Source of the DNA: Acetatifactor muris
GTDB taxonomy: Bacteria; Bacillota; Clostridia; Lachnospirales; Lachnospiraceae
NCBI RefSeq assembly: GCF_024623325.1
Contig: NZ_JANJZD010000024.1
Span: 18,170-82,169 of the forward strand
Length of the DNA stretch: 64,000 bases
Direction of reading: 5' to 3'
Made by a program: the position numbers and the translations under genes. The notes under the pieces are model-generated. The model did not search any database, was not told the origin of the DNA, and was given only the letters and a program-made list of their open reading frames with translations. This document shows positions 34,653-43,700 of this stretch, piece after piece (within the stretch, counting starts at the first letter, position 1; each line of letters opens with the position of its first letter).

Positions 34653-35717
34653 ATGCCAACTAATGCACAGATCATCAAAAATACAATAACAACTGATTCG
34701 GTCTCACACGGCCTGCTTACCCCGTATCAGGCTAAGAAGTTTTTAGTGCAGACCTTTGAGGCCACGCCTTTCCAGCAGGCTATCCGGCATGTGACACGGA
34801 CGGAAAAATCAGGCGAGATTGACAAGATCGGTATCGGTCACAGACTGCTCCGCCCGAAGGTAGAGAATACATTTGACGGCGTAACCGCAAGCCCCACATT
34901 CGGGGTAGTCAAATATGCCTGCGAAGCGACAAGGCTTGACTGGGATATCACCAATGAAACGCTCCGGCAGAATATCGAGGGCGAAAATATGGATGATGTC
35001 GTAACCAATCTCATGACGAAGCAGGTCGGTGTCGATTCGGAAGATCTTCTGCTCAATGGAGAGGAAAACGCAACTGCGGCAGAAGCCTTTTCCGCCAGTA
35101 CGGCTTACAAGGCGGGTGACTGCGTAACAGAGGCCGGTGGCTTATACCGCTTTCGGGTAAACCATGCTGCGGGAGCATGGAATGCGGCAGAGGCTGAACG
35201 GATCGGAGATGCTGCAGACAAGGTATTTCTTGGCCAGAATGACGGTGTTATCAAGATTCTTGGCGGCAGCCACATCATTGATGCCTCTGGGGCAAAAGAA
35301 ATGGAACTTGAAATGTTCTATAGGGCAGTAGCCTCTATGCCAACCAGATTCAATGACGGAACGCTTCGCTGGATGATGAGTCCGACCAGGGCGCAGCAGT
35401 GGGAGCTGTTCTTGCTCAATAAGGTTATCAATGCCGGAGGTGCCGTCCCTGAGAGCTTATATAAAAGCCCCGTGGGAATTCCTTCTATGGGCGTTCCTAT
35501 GATGCCGGATGATACCGTTATCCTTTCCAATCCGAAGAATTTTGTCCAGGTTAACACCTACACGATGAAGATTCGGAAAGATGAAACTTCTGTAGAGGCA
35601 ATCCGGAAGGATAAGAAATTTTATGTGATCCACTTTGACTTCGATGCGATCATTGAGGAGATCGAGGCCACGGCAATGATCACAAACCTTCCGGCGCTTC
35701 TTACGGATCTTTCATAA
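34653..35717 (+). CDS. Major capsid protein with inserted small domain
   Basis: 354 residues, ATG 34653 after AAAGGAGGAGAG. HK97-fold family member by order and sequence (FGVVKYACEATRLDWDITNE; DGTLRWMMSPTRAQQWELF; FVQVNTYTMKIRKDETSVEA). Residues about 146-188 interrupt the core with an insert carrying AYKAGDCV, GLYRF and GAW, which resembles small carbohydrate-binding modules of the chitin-binding type (CBM5/12). Such an insert would be displayed on the capsid surface. Confidence 0.85.
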   Translation: MPTNAQIIKNTITTDSVSHGLLTPYQAKKFLVQTFEATPFQQAIRHVTRTEKSGEIDKIGIGHRLLRPKVENTFDGVTASPTFGVVKYACEATRLDWDITNETLRQNIEGENMDDVVTNLMTKQVGVDSEDLLLNGEENATAAEAFSASTAYKAGDCVTEAGGLYRFRVNHAAGAWNAAEAERIGDAADKVFLGQNDGVIKILGGSHIIDASGAKEMELEMFYRAVASMPTRFNDGTLRWMMSPTRAQQWELFLLNKVINAGGAVPESLYKSPVGIPSMGVPMMPDDTVILSNPKNFVQVNTYTMKIRKDETSVEAIRKDKKFYVIHFDFDAIIEEIEATAMITNLPALLTDLS

Positions 35718-35730
35718 CGGAGGTGGCGCT

Positions 35731-36066
35731 ATGAGAAAAGTATGTTTGAAGACAGGGCTTTCCTATGTCGCCAAAGGCATTTCATGCAGGAAAGGAAAAG
35801 TTATGGATGTCGAGGATGATGTTGCTGAAAAGCTTATGAAAACCGGCCGATTTGAGGCTGTAGATACGGTTCCCATAGATCCTGAACCTGTGGCTCCGGA
35901 TGGTAAATCTGCCAATATAACTTCGATGAAGAAAGATGAGCTGATTGCATTTGCAGAGGCTCAGGGTATCGATGTTTCGGACTGCAAGAACAATGAAGAG
36001 CGGATCCAGCGGATTCAGAGTGGAATGGACATAAATGCTTTTGCGCGGCTGGCTTCCGAAGAATAG
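35731..36066 (+). CDS. YqbF-like head protein with HeH/LEM-type end
   Basis: 111 residues, ATG 35731 after CGGAGGTGG. The first half is a small beta domain (SYVAKGISCRKGKVMDVEDD). Residues about 70-100 (SMKKDELIAFAEAQGIDVSD then C) are a helix-extended-helix motif, as in YqbF of the B. subtilis skin element that occupies the same place after the capsid gene. Probably a capsid-associated or DNA-binding accessory. Confidence 0.7.
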   Translation: MRKVCLKTGLSYVAKGISCRKGKVMDVEDDVAEKLMKTGRFEAVDTVPIDPEPVAPDGKSANITSMKKDELIAFAEAQGIDVSDCKNNEERIQRIQSGMDINAFARLASEE

Positions 36067-36074
36067 GGGGGAGC

Positions 36075-36467
36075 ATGAAAAGACCTTGGATAGAACCCAA
36101 ACAGATTCGGGATTACACGTCATCTCCAAAGGTCGAGGCCAGAACTGACACCCAGCTCGCTTATGATATAGCCAGGGCAGAAAAATATGTAATCTTCCAT
36201 ACGCACAACAATTTTGATTCAAAGGAATATGAGAGCGGGCTGCCATCGGATGTGACGATGGCAGTCATCCTTCTTGCAGAGGCCTATGCGAAGCAGGCGA
36301 TAGTGCAGAGAGAGGGAGCACTGAGTTCAGAGACATTTGACGATTATTCATATACCGTTGATGTGGGAGCGGACATTGCAGACAGCCTGGGGCTTGGCGC
36401 AATGCTGGAGGAATATGTTCTGCCGGAAGATCATGGTAAAGTGGTTATGAAACTGCGGAAGCTGTAG
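36075..36467 (+). CDS. Head-tail connector (YqbG-like, DUF3199)
   Basis: 130 residues, ATG 36075 after GGGGGGAGC. Helical protein opening KRPWIEPKQIRDYTSSPKV, followed by ARTDTQLAYDIARAEKYVIF, matching YqbG/DUF3199 adaptor proteins. These form the ring joined to the portal. Its order, after YqbF and before YqbH, is the skin/PBSX one. Confidence 0.78.
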   Translation: MKRPWIEPKQIRDYTSSPKVEARTDTQLAYDIARAEKYVIFHTHNNFDSKEYESGLPSDVTMAVILLAEAYAKQAIVQREGALSSETFDDYSYTVDVGADIADSLGLGAMLEEYVLPEDHGKVVMKLRKL

Positions 36468-36477
36468 GAGGTGCCGG

Positions 36478-36840
36478 ATGTCGTTTGAAAATTTGCTGGA
36501 TCACAAGTGTGCAATATACCATATGAAAAAGGACAGCAAAAGCCTGGGGTATGGAATAAACGGGGATAGTTTTTCTTATCCGATGGAGCCGGACGAGGCT
36601 TCCATCCCATGCCATTTCAATGTGTCGGATACGGGAACCTTAGAACAGACGGAGGATGCCAATGAATATGTCGTGGTTGGAAAGCTGAATCTGCCTTACG
36701 GAACAGACGTCCGGGTAAATGACAAAATCGTTGACCTTGGCAGCGGGATTTCCTACTATGCGGAAGTTCCGCGAAATATCCGGGATCATCACATAATTGT
36801 GCAGATCCAACGGAAAGGGAAAGTCAAGGGGGCGATTTAG
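36478..36840 (+). CDS. Head closure protein (YqbH/XkdH-like)
   Basis: 120 residues, ATG 36478 after TAGGAGGTGCCGG. Starts FENLLDHKCAIYHMKKDSKS, a common pattern of YqbH/XkdH (DUF3599) proteins, and ends with a small beta barrel (YYAEVPRNIRDHHIIVQIQR). Its stop overlaps the next GTG start. Confidence 0.75.
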   Translation: MSFENLLDHKCAIYHMKKDSKSLGYGINGDSFSYPMEPDEASIPCHFNVSDTGTLEQTEDANEYVVVGKLNLPYGTDVRVNDKIVDLGSGISYYAEVPRNIRDHHIIVQIQRKGKVKGAI

Positions 36841-37370
36841 TGGCAGGAAGGTATGTGAGCATAGACACTACGGAGTTGAGGCGTTTTATAGAAAGGCTGA
36901 ATCAGGCCGGGCGTGGCAAAGAATTTGAAAAGGAGCTCTCCCGATTTCTGGATGCTATTGCGGTTGAGTTCCTTTCCTATGTGCAGGATTTTATCATACA
37001 GGCCGGTTCGGTAGACACCCGGCTGCTTTTGAACAGCTTTCAGAAAAGCGGCGAGGGAAATGTTTTTATTGCCCAGGAAGGCGGTCTGCAGATAGAAGTA
37101 GGCACCAATGTGGAGTATGCGTCTTTTGTGAATGACGGGCACTGGCTGAATCCGAGAGGTGTTGATATGCGGTGGGTGCCCGGGGAGTGGCAGGGAGAGA
37201 GATTTATATATCAGCCCGGAGCTAAAACAGGAATGCTGTTAAAACAGAAATGGATAGAGGGTAGTCATTACTTTGACGATGCCATAAGGCTCATGGAGAG
37301 GATGGCCCCGCAGTTCATGGAACGGAAAATAGAACAGTGGTTAGGACAATTTTTTTCGGACTTTTTATAG
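36840..37370 (+). CDS. HK97 gp10-like tail completion protein (YqbI/XkdI)
   Basis: 176 residues starting at GTG 36840, which shares its G with the previous TAG. The GTG is chosen because of the overlap and AAGGGGGCG upstream. The pattern DTTELRRFIERLNQ, GSVDTRLLLNSF, VGTNVEYASFVNDGHW matches gp10-family tail completion proteins that sit between head connector and tail terminator. Confidence 0.8.
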   Translation: MAGRYVSIDTTELRRFIERLNQAGRGKEFEKELSRFLDAIAVEFLSYVQDFIIQAGSVDTRLLLNSFQKSGEGNVFIAQEGGLQIEVGTNVEYASFVNDGHWLNPRGVDMRWVPGEWQGERFIYQPGAKTGMLLKQKWIEGSHYFDDAIRLMERMAPQFMERKIEQWLGQFFSDFL

Positions 37371-37386
37371 TCTGTGAGGTGAGGAC

Positions 37387-37842
37387 ATGTTGGAATATGA
37401 GATTGCGGCAATTTACTATTTCGTGGCCGGGATTATTACGGCACAGGCATATTTTGAAGAGGTGCCGCTGGATATGGTAATTCCTTGCGTATTTTATCCT
37501 ACTCCAACGCCGGCGGCATCCGGATTTTCGGTAAACGCTTATATGACCGAGTTCGCCATGTATATCAAATTCATAAATCATTCCACAATGGCAGCTTATG
37601 AAATGGGTGAAAAGGTATTGCAGGCGATTATGGGAAAGCGGAGGAAAGTGCCGCTGGTGGATGAAACCGGGAAACAGACTGGCAGAAGCTTCCGTGTAAA
37701 TATGCCAAAGCTGAAAAAGGTAGAAAATGGCGTTTATCAAATGGAATTATCATGGAACCGGCATACACGATATGATGCAAAGGAAGTTACTCTTGCCAGA
37801 GATATCTTTATGAATGGATTGCCGGTAGGAAAGGAGGATTGA
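37387..37842 (+). CDS. xkdJ: Tail terminator-like protein (YqbJ/XkdJ)
   Basis: 151 residues, ATG 37387 after GTGAGGTGAGGAC. Mixed alpha/beta protein (MVIPCVFYPTPTPAASGFSV; TEFAMYIKFINHSTM). Its place between the gp10-like gene and the small YkzM-type gene before the sheath is that of XkdJ/YqbJ. Likely caps the tail tube at the head end. Confidence 0.72.
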   Translation: MLEYEIAAIYYFVAGIITAQAYFEEVPLDMVIPCVFYPTPTPAASGFSVNAYMTEFAMYIKFINHSTMAAYEMGEKVLQAIMGKRRKVPLVDETGKQTGRSFRVNMPKLKKVENGVYQMELSWNRHTRYDAKEVTLARDIFMNGLPVGKED

Positions 37843-37843
37843 C

Positions 37844-38083
37844 GTGGCCAAAACAAGGAATACGGAGGAAAATGTGGCAGATCGGGCGGCAGAAGAGCCC
37901 GCAAAAACTTCTGATGAAAGAAAATTTCCGTATGAGGTGCTGAAAGAAAATTGCATGAGGCTGTTTCATGTAACATCCAGCACTTTTATCGGAGCAACTA
38001 TCGGTAAGGAAAATGGATCATATTCCATCTCAGAGATGCAGCGCCTTATCGATGAATGGTTAAAGAAGGAGGTAAAAAAATAA
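37844..38083 (+). CDS. YqzN/YkzM-domain protein
   Basis: 79 residues from GTG 37844, directly after the previous gene and behind AAAGGAGG. The second half, FPYEVLKENCMRLFHVTSST then FIGAT, is the YqzN/YkzM domain found in small proteins placed right before the sheath gene in PBSX and skin. Function unknown. Its TAA overlaps the sheath ATG. Confidence 0.75.
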   Translation: MAKTRNTEENVADRAAEEPAKTSDERKFPYEVLKENCMRLFHVTSSTFIGATIGKENGSYSISEMQRLIDEWLKKEVKK

Positions 38084-39456
38084 TGGCTGGTGGAAATTTT
38101 GACATCAACGTGGGAAAAACCAGGCCCGGAACCTATGTCAATGTAAAGTCCAAGAGGCAGCAGAAAGCAAAGGGTTCCACCCGTGGCATTGCGGTGATTC
38201 CCTTTGTCGGATATGACTGGGGGCCGAATGGGGAATTTATCAAGCTGTCAGTGGATTCCCCGGATGCGTACCTGCATAAGCTCGGCAGAAGCGTTTACGA
38301 TGCAAATGACTTTATGCTGATGGTGCGCGAGATCTTTAAAAATGCGATTACCTGTTATGTCTATATCATCAATGCCGGTATCGCGGCGAAAGCAACCACA
38401 GAGGATGGTTTGACGGTAACGGCGGCATACCCTGGCACCAGAGGCAATGATCTTTCTGTTGTATCTGCCGAGAACGTGCTGGGCGGGTTTGATGTAACTG
38501 TCTATATGGGCACGGAGAAGGTGGAGATTTATGAGGGAGTGAAAACCTTTGGGGATTTGGTTGCGGCATCCGTGGGTAAGTATGTTACTTTTAAGGCGAC
38601 TACCGGAGAAACCGATTTGAAAGCAATCGCATCTTTGCGGCTGGCGGGTGGAGACAATGGGACAACGGAGAACTCTGCCGTTACCAGTTTCCTGGATAAG
38701 GTGGAAAAAATCCGGTGGAATACCATGTGCTTCCCGATCACGGAAACTACTTTGCAGACAGTGTGTATCGCCAAAATCAAAATGCTGCGTAATAGTGTCG
38801 GCAAATATGTGCAGGCGGTTCTTCCGAACTGCAAAGCCGATTTCGAGGGCATTATCAATGTGACAAATTCTGTGATCCTGGATGACGGGACAGAAAGCGG
38901 CAAGCAGCTCACGGTTGCTCAGGCGTGTGCATGGGTGGCAGGGGCAACGGCGGGAGCCTCCAAGACACAGTCCAACACTTATGTGGAGTACACAGGGGCG
39001 ATTGACATTGTTGGCGTGAAGTCCAACGAGGAGGCAATCGAGGCGATCAAAAATGGAGAGTTCTTCTTTTCCCGTTCTGACGAAGATAAAATTGTTGTCG
39101 AATATGATATCAATTCTCTTCACAACTTTACCACGGACCGGACTTCAGATTATGCGAAAAACCGTGTTATCCGTGTGTATGATTCCTTTGCGGAGGATCT
39201 GCGCCTGAACTTCCCGCCGAACAAATTCAATAATGATCCGGATGGGTGGCTCATTATGGAGGGGTTGGGCCGGGAGCTGCTTAATTCCTATGGCCCGGTA
39301 TCCGATGGAGGGGACGGCTCGATTATGAATATCAATCTGGAGGAAGATTTTTATGTGGACCAGAGCCGCAGCCAGGGGGATGAAACTTTTTTCAATGTCG
39401 GCCTGCATGCGGTGGATTCCGCCGAGAAACTGTATTTTTCTGTTTCCACACGATAG
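38083..39456 (+). CDS. xkdK: Contractile tail sheath protein (XkdK)
   Basis: 457 residues from ATG 38083. Opening GGNFDINVGKTRPGTYVNVK and later RGIAVIPFVGYDWGPNGEF, DLSVVSAENVLGGFDVTVYM, and an end with GDGSIMNINLEEDFYVDQSR match the phage sheath family (PF04984). The presence of a sheath proves a myovirus-type contractile tail. The tube gene follows after 18 bases. Confidence 0.92.
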   Translation: MAGGNFDINVGKTRPGTYVNVKSKRQQKAKGSTRGIAVIPFVGYDWGPNGEFIKLSVDSPDAYLHKLGRSVYDANDFMLMVREIFKNAITCYVYIINAGIAAKATTEDGLTVTAAYPGTRGNDLSVVSAENVLGGFDVTVYMGTEKVEIYEGVKTFGDLVAASVGKYVTFKATTGETDLKAIASLRLAGGDNGTTENSAVTSFLDKVEKIRWNTMCFPITETTLQTVCIAKIKMLRNSVGKYVQAVLPNCKADFEGIINVTNSVILDDGTESGKQLTVAQACAWVAGATAGASKTQSNTYVEYTGAIDIVGVKSNEEAIEAIKNGEFFFSRSDEDKIVVEYDINSLHNFTTDRTSDYAKNRVIRVYDSFAEDLRLNFPPNKFNNDPDGWLIMEGLGRELLNSYGPVSDGGDGSIMNINLEEDFYVDQSRSQGDETFFNVGLHAVDSAEKLYFSVSTR

Positions 39457-39474
39457 AAGGAGGTGTAATAAGAT

Positions 39475-39903
39475 ATGTCAGAAAATATCAAGCCGCTTAG
39501 CGCCGTGGAAGGCAAGGCATATATCAATGGCATAGAGGTAATGGATTCTGTAAAAATGACAATCCGCTTCGTACCAAAGGTGGCGAATTACCGTATTGTC
39601 GGGAAGAAGGGAACACACCGGCGCTGGGTAGGCTACGACATAACCGGCACGCTGGATGAATACAAGACCACTGCCCGGTATGAACGGATTGTAAAGGAAT
39701 ACATTTCCAACGGGAAGACGCCGGAGTTTACGTTCCAGGGAATCCGCACGGATCCGGATTCGGACTACTATGAAACGGTAGGAAGCGAATCTGTAACCGT
39801 AACCGGCGCCGTGATCACTGGCGAGATCCCGTTATTGGATATCGATACCGATGGAGAGTTGGTTAAGGAATCCATTGCTTTCGGAGCGCGGAATGTGGTG
39901 TAA
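39475..39903 (+). CDS. xkdM: Tail tube protein (XkdM)
   Basis: 142 residues, ATG 39475 behind AAGGAGGTG. KPLSAVEGKAYINGIEVMDS, GKKGTHRRWVGYDITGTLDE and SVTVTGAVITGEIPLLDIDT fit XkdM/YqbM, the inner tube of PBSX-like tails. It sits in the standard place after the sheath. Confidence 0.9.
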   Translation: MSENIKPLSAVEGKAYINGIEVMDSVKMTIRFVPKVANYRIVGKKGTHRRWVGYDITGTLDEYKTTARYERIVKEYISNGKTPEFTFQGIRTDPDSDYYETVGSESVTVTGAVITGEIPLLDIDTDGELVKESIAFGARNVV

Positions 39904-39910
39904 GTAAAAA

Positions 39911-39954
39911 AGGCAGGGGAGGCTTTGCATGTGCCTTTTCCTGCCCGCTTTTTT
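39911..39954 (+). terminator. Rho-independent terminator after the tail tube gene
   Basis: GGCAGG (39912-39917) pairs with CCTGCC (39940-39945), with an inner AGGC/GCCT pairing, followed by CGCTTTTTT. Partial termination here would make more sheath and tube than the proteins downstream, matching their very different copy numbers. Confidence 0.8.
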
Positions 39955-40042
39955 GTAAAACAGTGGTTAACCCGTCGATAGGCTTTAAATCATGCTACAG
40001 GTCAAGATAGAGGCCCGTAGCAATAAATCAGGAGGATGCACT

Positions 40043-40516
40043 ATGGCAAACAAGAACTTGAAGTATTTTATGAGAGAAGAATCCAGACAGGAGCAGATCT
40101 TTCAGGTCCCGGCGCCGGCTCGATTTGTGGATGAAAATGGCAAGGTCGTGCAGATGGAGGTCAAAAAGCTGCATAATGACACCATCGCCAAGATTAACGA
40201 CATGTATAAGTCCCGTACCCCCATGAAGGACAAAAAAGGGAATTATATCGTACAGAATGGCGAGGTGGTGTTCAAGACTGAGAAGGACAGCGTGAAAGCA
40301 ACCCGCCACATCATCGTGGAGGCGCTGGTCTATCCGGATTTGAAGGATCCGGAACTTATGAAGTATTATGACTGTGTTGATATTACCGATATGCCGCTGA
40401 AGGTTTTCCCCGATAATGACGAGTTCGGGTATGTGTCCAGAAAGGTTCTGGAGATTCTGGGACTGATGGATGCGGCTGAAAGCAATGAGCGGGAGGTAGA
40501 AGACGCAAAAAACTGA
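40043..40516 (+). CDS. xkdN: Tail assembly chaperone (XkdN), short form
   Basis: 157 residues, ATG 40043 after AGGAGGATGCACT. Matches XkdN/YqbN (KNLKYFMREESRQEQIFQVP; DITDMPLKVFPDNDEFGYVS). It ends DAKN-stop with a slippery A AAA AAC (40507-40513) directly before the TGA, so a share of ribosomes should shift to -1 and make the longer form. Chaperones of this kind coat the tape measure protein during tail assembly. Confidence 0.85.
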   Translation: MANKNLKYFMREESRQEQIFQVPAPARFVDENGKVVQMEVKKLHNDTIAKINDMYKSRTPMKDKKGNYIVQNGEVVFKTEKDSVKATRHIIVEALVYPDLKDPELMKYYDCVDITDMPLKVFPDNDEFGYVSRKVLEILGLMDAAESNEREVEDAKN

Positions 40517-40701
40517 TAAAGAGCAGGGGGACAGACGGTTACTGGGCACATCGGCTGTGGCAAAGGCATAATCTCCGCCCGGAGGAATTTGATGCCATGC
40601 CACAGAAAACGAAGTGCTTTTTTATTGCATCTGAAATAATTGAGGATGAATCCCCCTGCCGTAGAGATTCGCTATATCGCAGAATGGAAAGGAGGCGGTA
40701 G
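40043..40701 (+). CDS. Tail assembly chaperone, -1 frameshift form (gpG-gpGT-like)
   Basis: After slipping at A AAA AAC (40507-40513) the -1 frame reads on from 40513 for 62 more codons to TAG at 40699-40701, giving about 219 residues in all. The extension includes DGYWAHRLWQRHNLRPEEFD and ends CRRDSLYRRMERRR, just before the tape measure start at 40704. Length, place and arrangement match the gpG/gpGT system of lambda, which is widespread in tailed phages. The extension has no start codon of its own with a proper site. Confidence 0.85.
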
Positions 40702-40703
40702 AT

Positions 40704-43700
40704 ATGGCTGGATTATCTGTAATTTTCAGGGCTGTTGATGAAATCAGTTCAAGGTTTGATGCTATGGTCAGTGCTGGTACCAGGGCGCTGGATTCCTTTG
40801 ACCGGATCGGAGCTGCCGCCGATTCTTCCTATGATGTGATTTCGGAAGGAGCTGCCGGCGCTGCGGATGCCATGGAGCGGGCAGCATCTGCTACAGATTA
40901 CTGGACCGACAGGATAGGCAATTATGACCGGGAAGCAATGCAGGCCATCTATTCTATAGAGGAACTTGTGGAAATGGGCTATATGTCGGAGGAAGCATTA
41001 AACCATTTGGGGGATGCTTTGGACGATGCAGCGGATGACCTGGAAGACTTTGGGGATGAAGCCGAGGACGCAGGGGATGATGCAGAAGATTTTGGGGAAC
41101 GTTCGCAAAGTGCAGTAGAAGGGCTGGATAAACTATTGGCTACTGTCGGGATTGTTGCGGCATTAACCGCAATCGGCAGCGCTTTTATGGGCTGCTCCCA
41201 GGCGGCGGCAGAGTTTGAAACGAATGTGGCCATGGTATCCACGGTTGCTGACACAACAGTATTGTCTGCCGGTGAGTTATCTGCGCAAATATCAGATCTT
41301 TCCATGGATACGGCGAGGAATGTGAATGAATTGGCAGATGCGTCCTATAATGCCATATCCGCAGGTGTAGCAACGGAAGCCGCAGTGGCAACCGTGGGGG
41401 AGGCTTCAAAGCTGGCAACTGCCGGCTTTACATCCTCTTCATCGGCTTTATCCGTGCTGACAACCACGTTGAACGCATACGGGCTGGAGGCCTCCGAAGT
41501 TACTAATATTTCCGACAGTCTGGTTACATCCCAAAACCTGGGTGTCCTGACAATAGATCAAATGGCAAGCAGTATGGGAAAGGCAATCAGTACCGCATCG
41601 GCTTACTCGGTGGATCTTTACAATTTGGAATCAGGATATATCAGCCTGACGAAAGCCGGTATCAGTGTGGAGGAATCCACAACCTATATATCCAGCATGT
41701 TTAATGAGCTGGGCAGCGCCGGCTCCAATGTGGCTACTATCATCACGGAAGAAACTGGTATGTCTTTTGGGCAGCTGATGAATGCAGGGTATAGTTTGGC
41801 AGATGTGCTTGATATTGTGTATGAGAGCGCCGGGCGGGACGGTGAGGCAATGATGAACCTTTGGGGCAGCGCCGAGGCTGGAAAGGCGGCAAATGCTATT
41901 ATCAACCAGGGGCTGGATACTTTTAATTCCAACCTGGAGAAGCTGGCGAATTCTGCCGGGACTACCCAGGCAGCATACGAGGCAATGACGAATACCACTG
42001 CTTTCAGCACGGAGAGGATGGAGAACAGCTTCAATAATCTGTCTATTGCCATCGGGGATGACCTGAATCCGGTAATAAGCCAATTTCAGAATGGGATTGC
42101 GGATGTTACAGACGGATTTACAAAGCTGATCAATGAACATCCGGCAATTACTGCTGTCCTGACCGGCATTGTTGTTGGTGTGGGAGCCGTTACGCTGGCG
42201 ATAACTGCATATATCGCTGTTACGAAGATTGCAGCGGTGGCAAGTGCGGCCCTCGGGACTACCATGACAGTCGCGCTCGGTCCTATTATGCTTGTTGTGG
42301 CTGCGATAGCTGCCGTAACCGCTGCCGTTATATACATGGCAAATGCCGAGGATGAAGCGGAAAAAGCACAGGCTTCCCTGACAGCATCTTCCCAGGAGAT
42401 GGCTGACGAACTAGAAAATTTGCAAGAGCAGTATGATGCGCTTGCGGAGGCCGGAGCAGCTGATACGGTGGAAGCATATCAGCTGAAAAATCAGATAGAC
42501 GAACTGTCTGAAGCATTCGAAAATAATAAACAGACCATTGGAGACCTGATCGCATATAATGAGCAGCTCAAGACCACACTGGATGAAATAGCGAATACCT
42601 ATGATGAAACCGTGGATTCGATAGATCAGAGTGAATCAGATTCCAAATCACTGATTGCGCAGTTGGTGGCCATGTCGGAGAGTGCGGATCTGTCGGGTGG
42701 CCAGCTGGAAATCATGCAGAACATCGTGGACCGACTGAATGGGTCCTATGAGGGATTAAATCTGACACTTGATGAAACCAATGGGAAACTGAATATGTCC
42801 GTGGAAGATCTGTGGGCCGTGGTTTCAGAATCGGCAGAGCAAGAACGGGCGCAGGCCAATATGGATGCACTCATGGGCTATCTTGCGCAGTATCAGGAAG
42901 CTCAAGCTAAATATGATGAAAACATGAAAACACAGATAGCTGCCAAGGCAGAATATGAGCGCGCTTTGGAAGAGGACTGGGCTGAGGAACATCCGATTTT
43001 AGCATGGACTGGCTGGGCCGATGGCGCTGAAATGAATTGGAGCGGTTCAGTAAAGGATGCTTACCATGTTTGGGATCAGGCAAAGGAGGCAACAAGCGGA
43101 GCCAAAGAGAACTTTGATACCTTGACGGAGAGTATCGAAGCCTGCTATGCGCAGATGGGATATTCCGAGGATGAAATAGAGGAAATGATGGCAGAACTCG
43201 CCCTTGCAAGTGCTTCCGCCACCGAGATGGCTGAAAAACTCGAACAGGAGAAGGAGGCTGTCGAAAACACATCTGACGGATACGCAGAGGCGCAGAACGC
43301 TTTGAGCCAGTATTCCGAGGCATTACAATCCCTTTGCGAAGAATATGATGCTGCCTATGAGGCGGCGCTGCAGAGCATCCAGGGGCAGTATAGCCTATGG
43401 GATGAGGTGGAGGATGTAGCTGCTATGTCCTCTCAGAGCATTCAGGACGCCCTTCAATCGCAGATTGATTACTGGAATTCCTACAATGAGAATATGGCCA
43501 GCCTTACCGAGAGGGCGAGTGACATTGAGGGATTGAGCGATATGCTGGCCAGCCTGGCAGACGGAAGTGAAGAATCCGCCGCAATGCTGGCCGGCATGGA
43601 GAGCATGAACGATGCGGATCTGTCCGCTGTGGTTCAGCAGTACAACAATCTGCAGACAGCCCAGAGCGAAACAGCCGCAAGCGTTGCAGACCTGGAAACC

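Noticed and set aside
38248..39123. Minus-strand ORF of 291 codons
   Set aside because: Shadow of the tail sheath gene.
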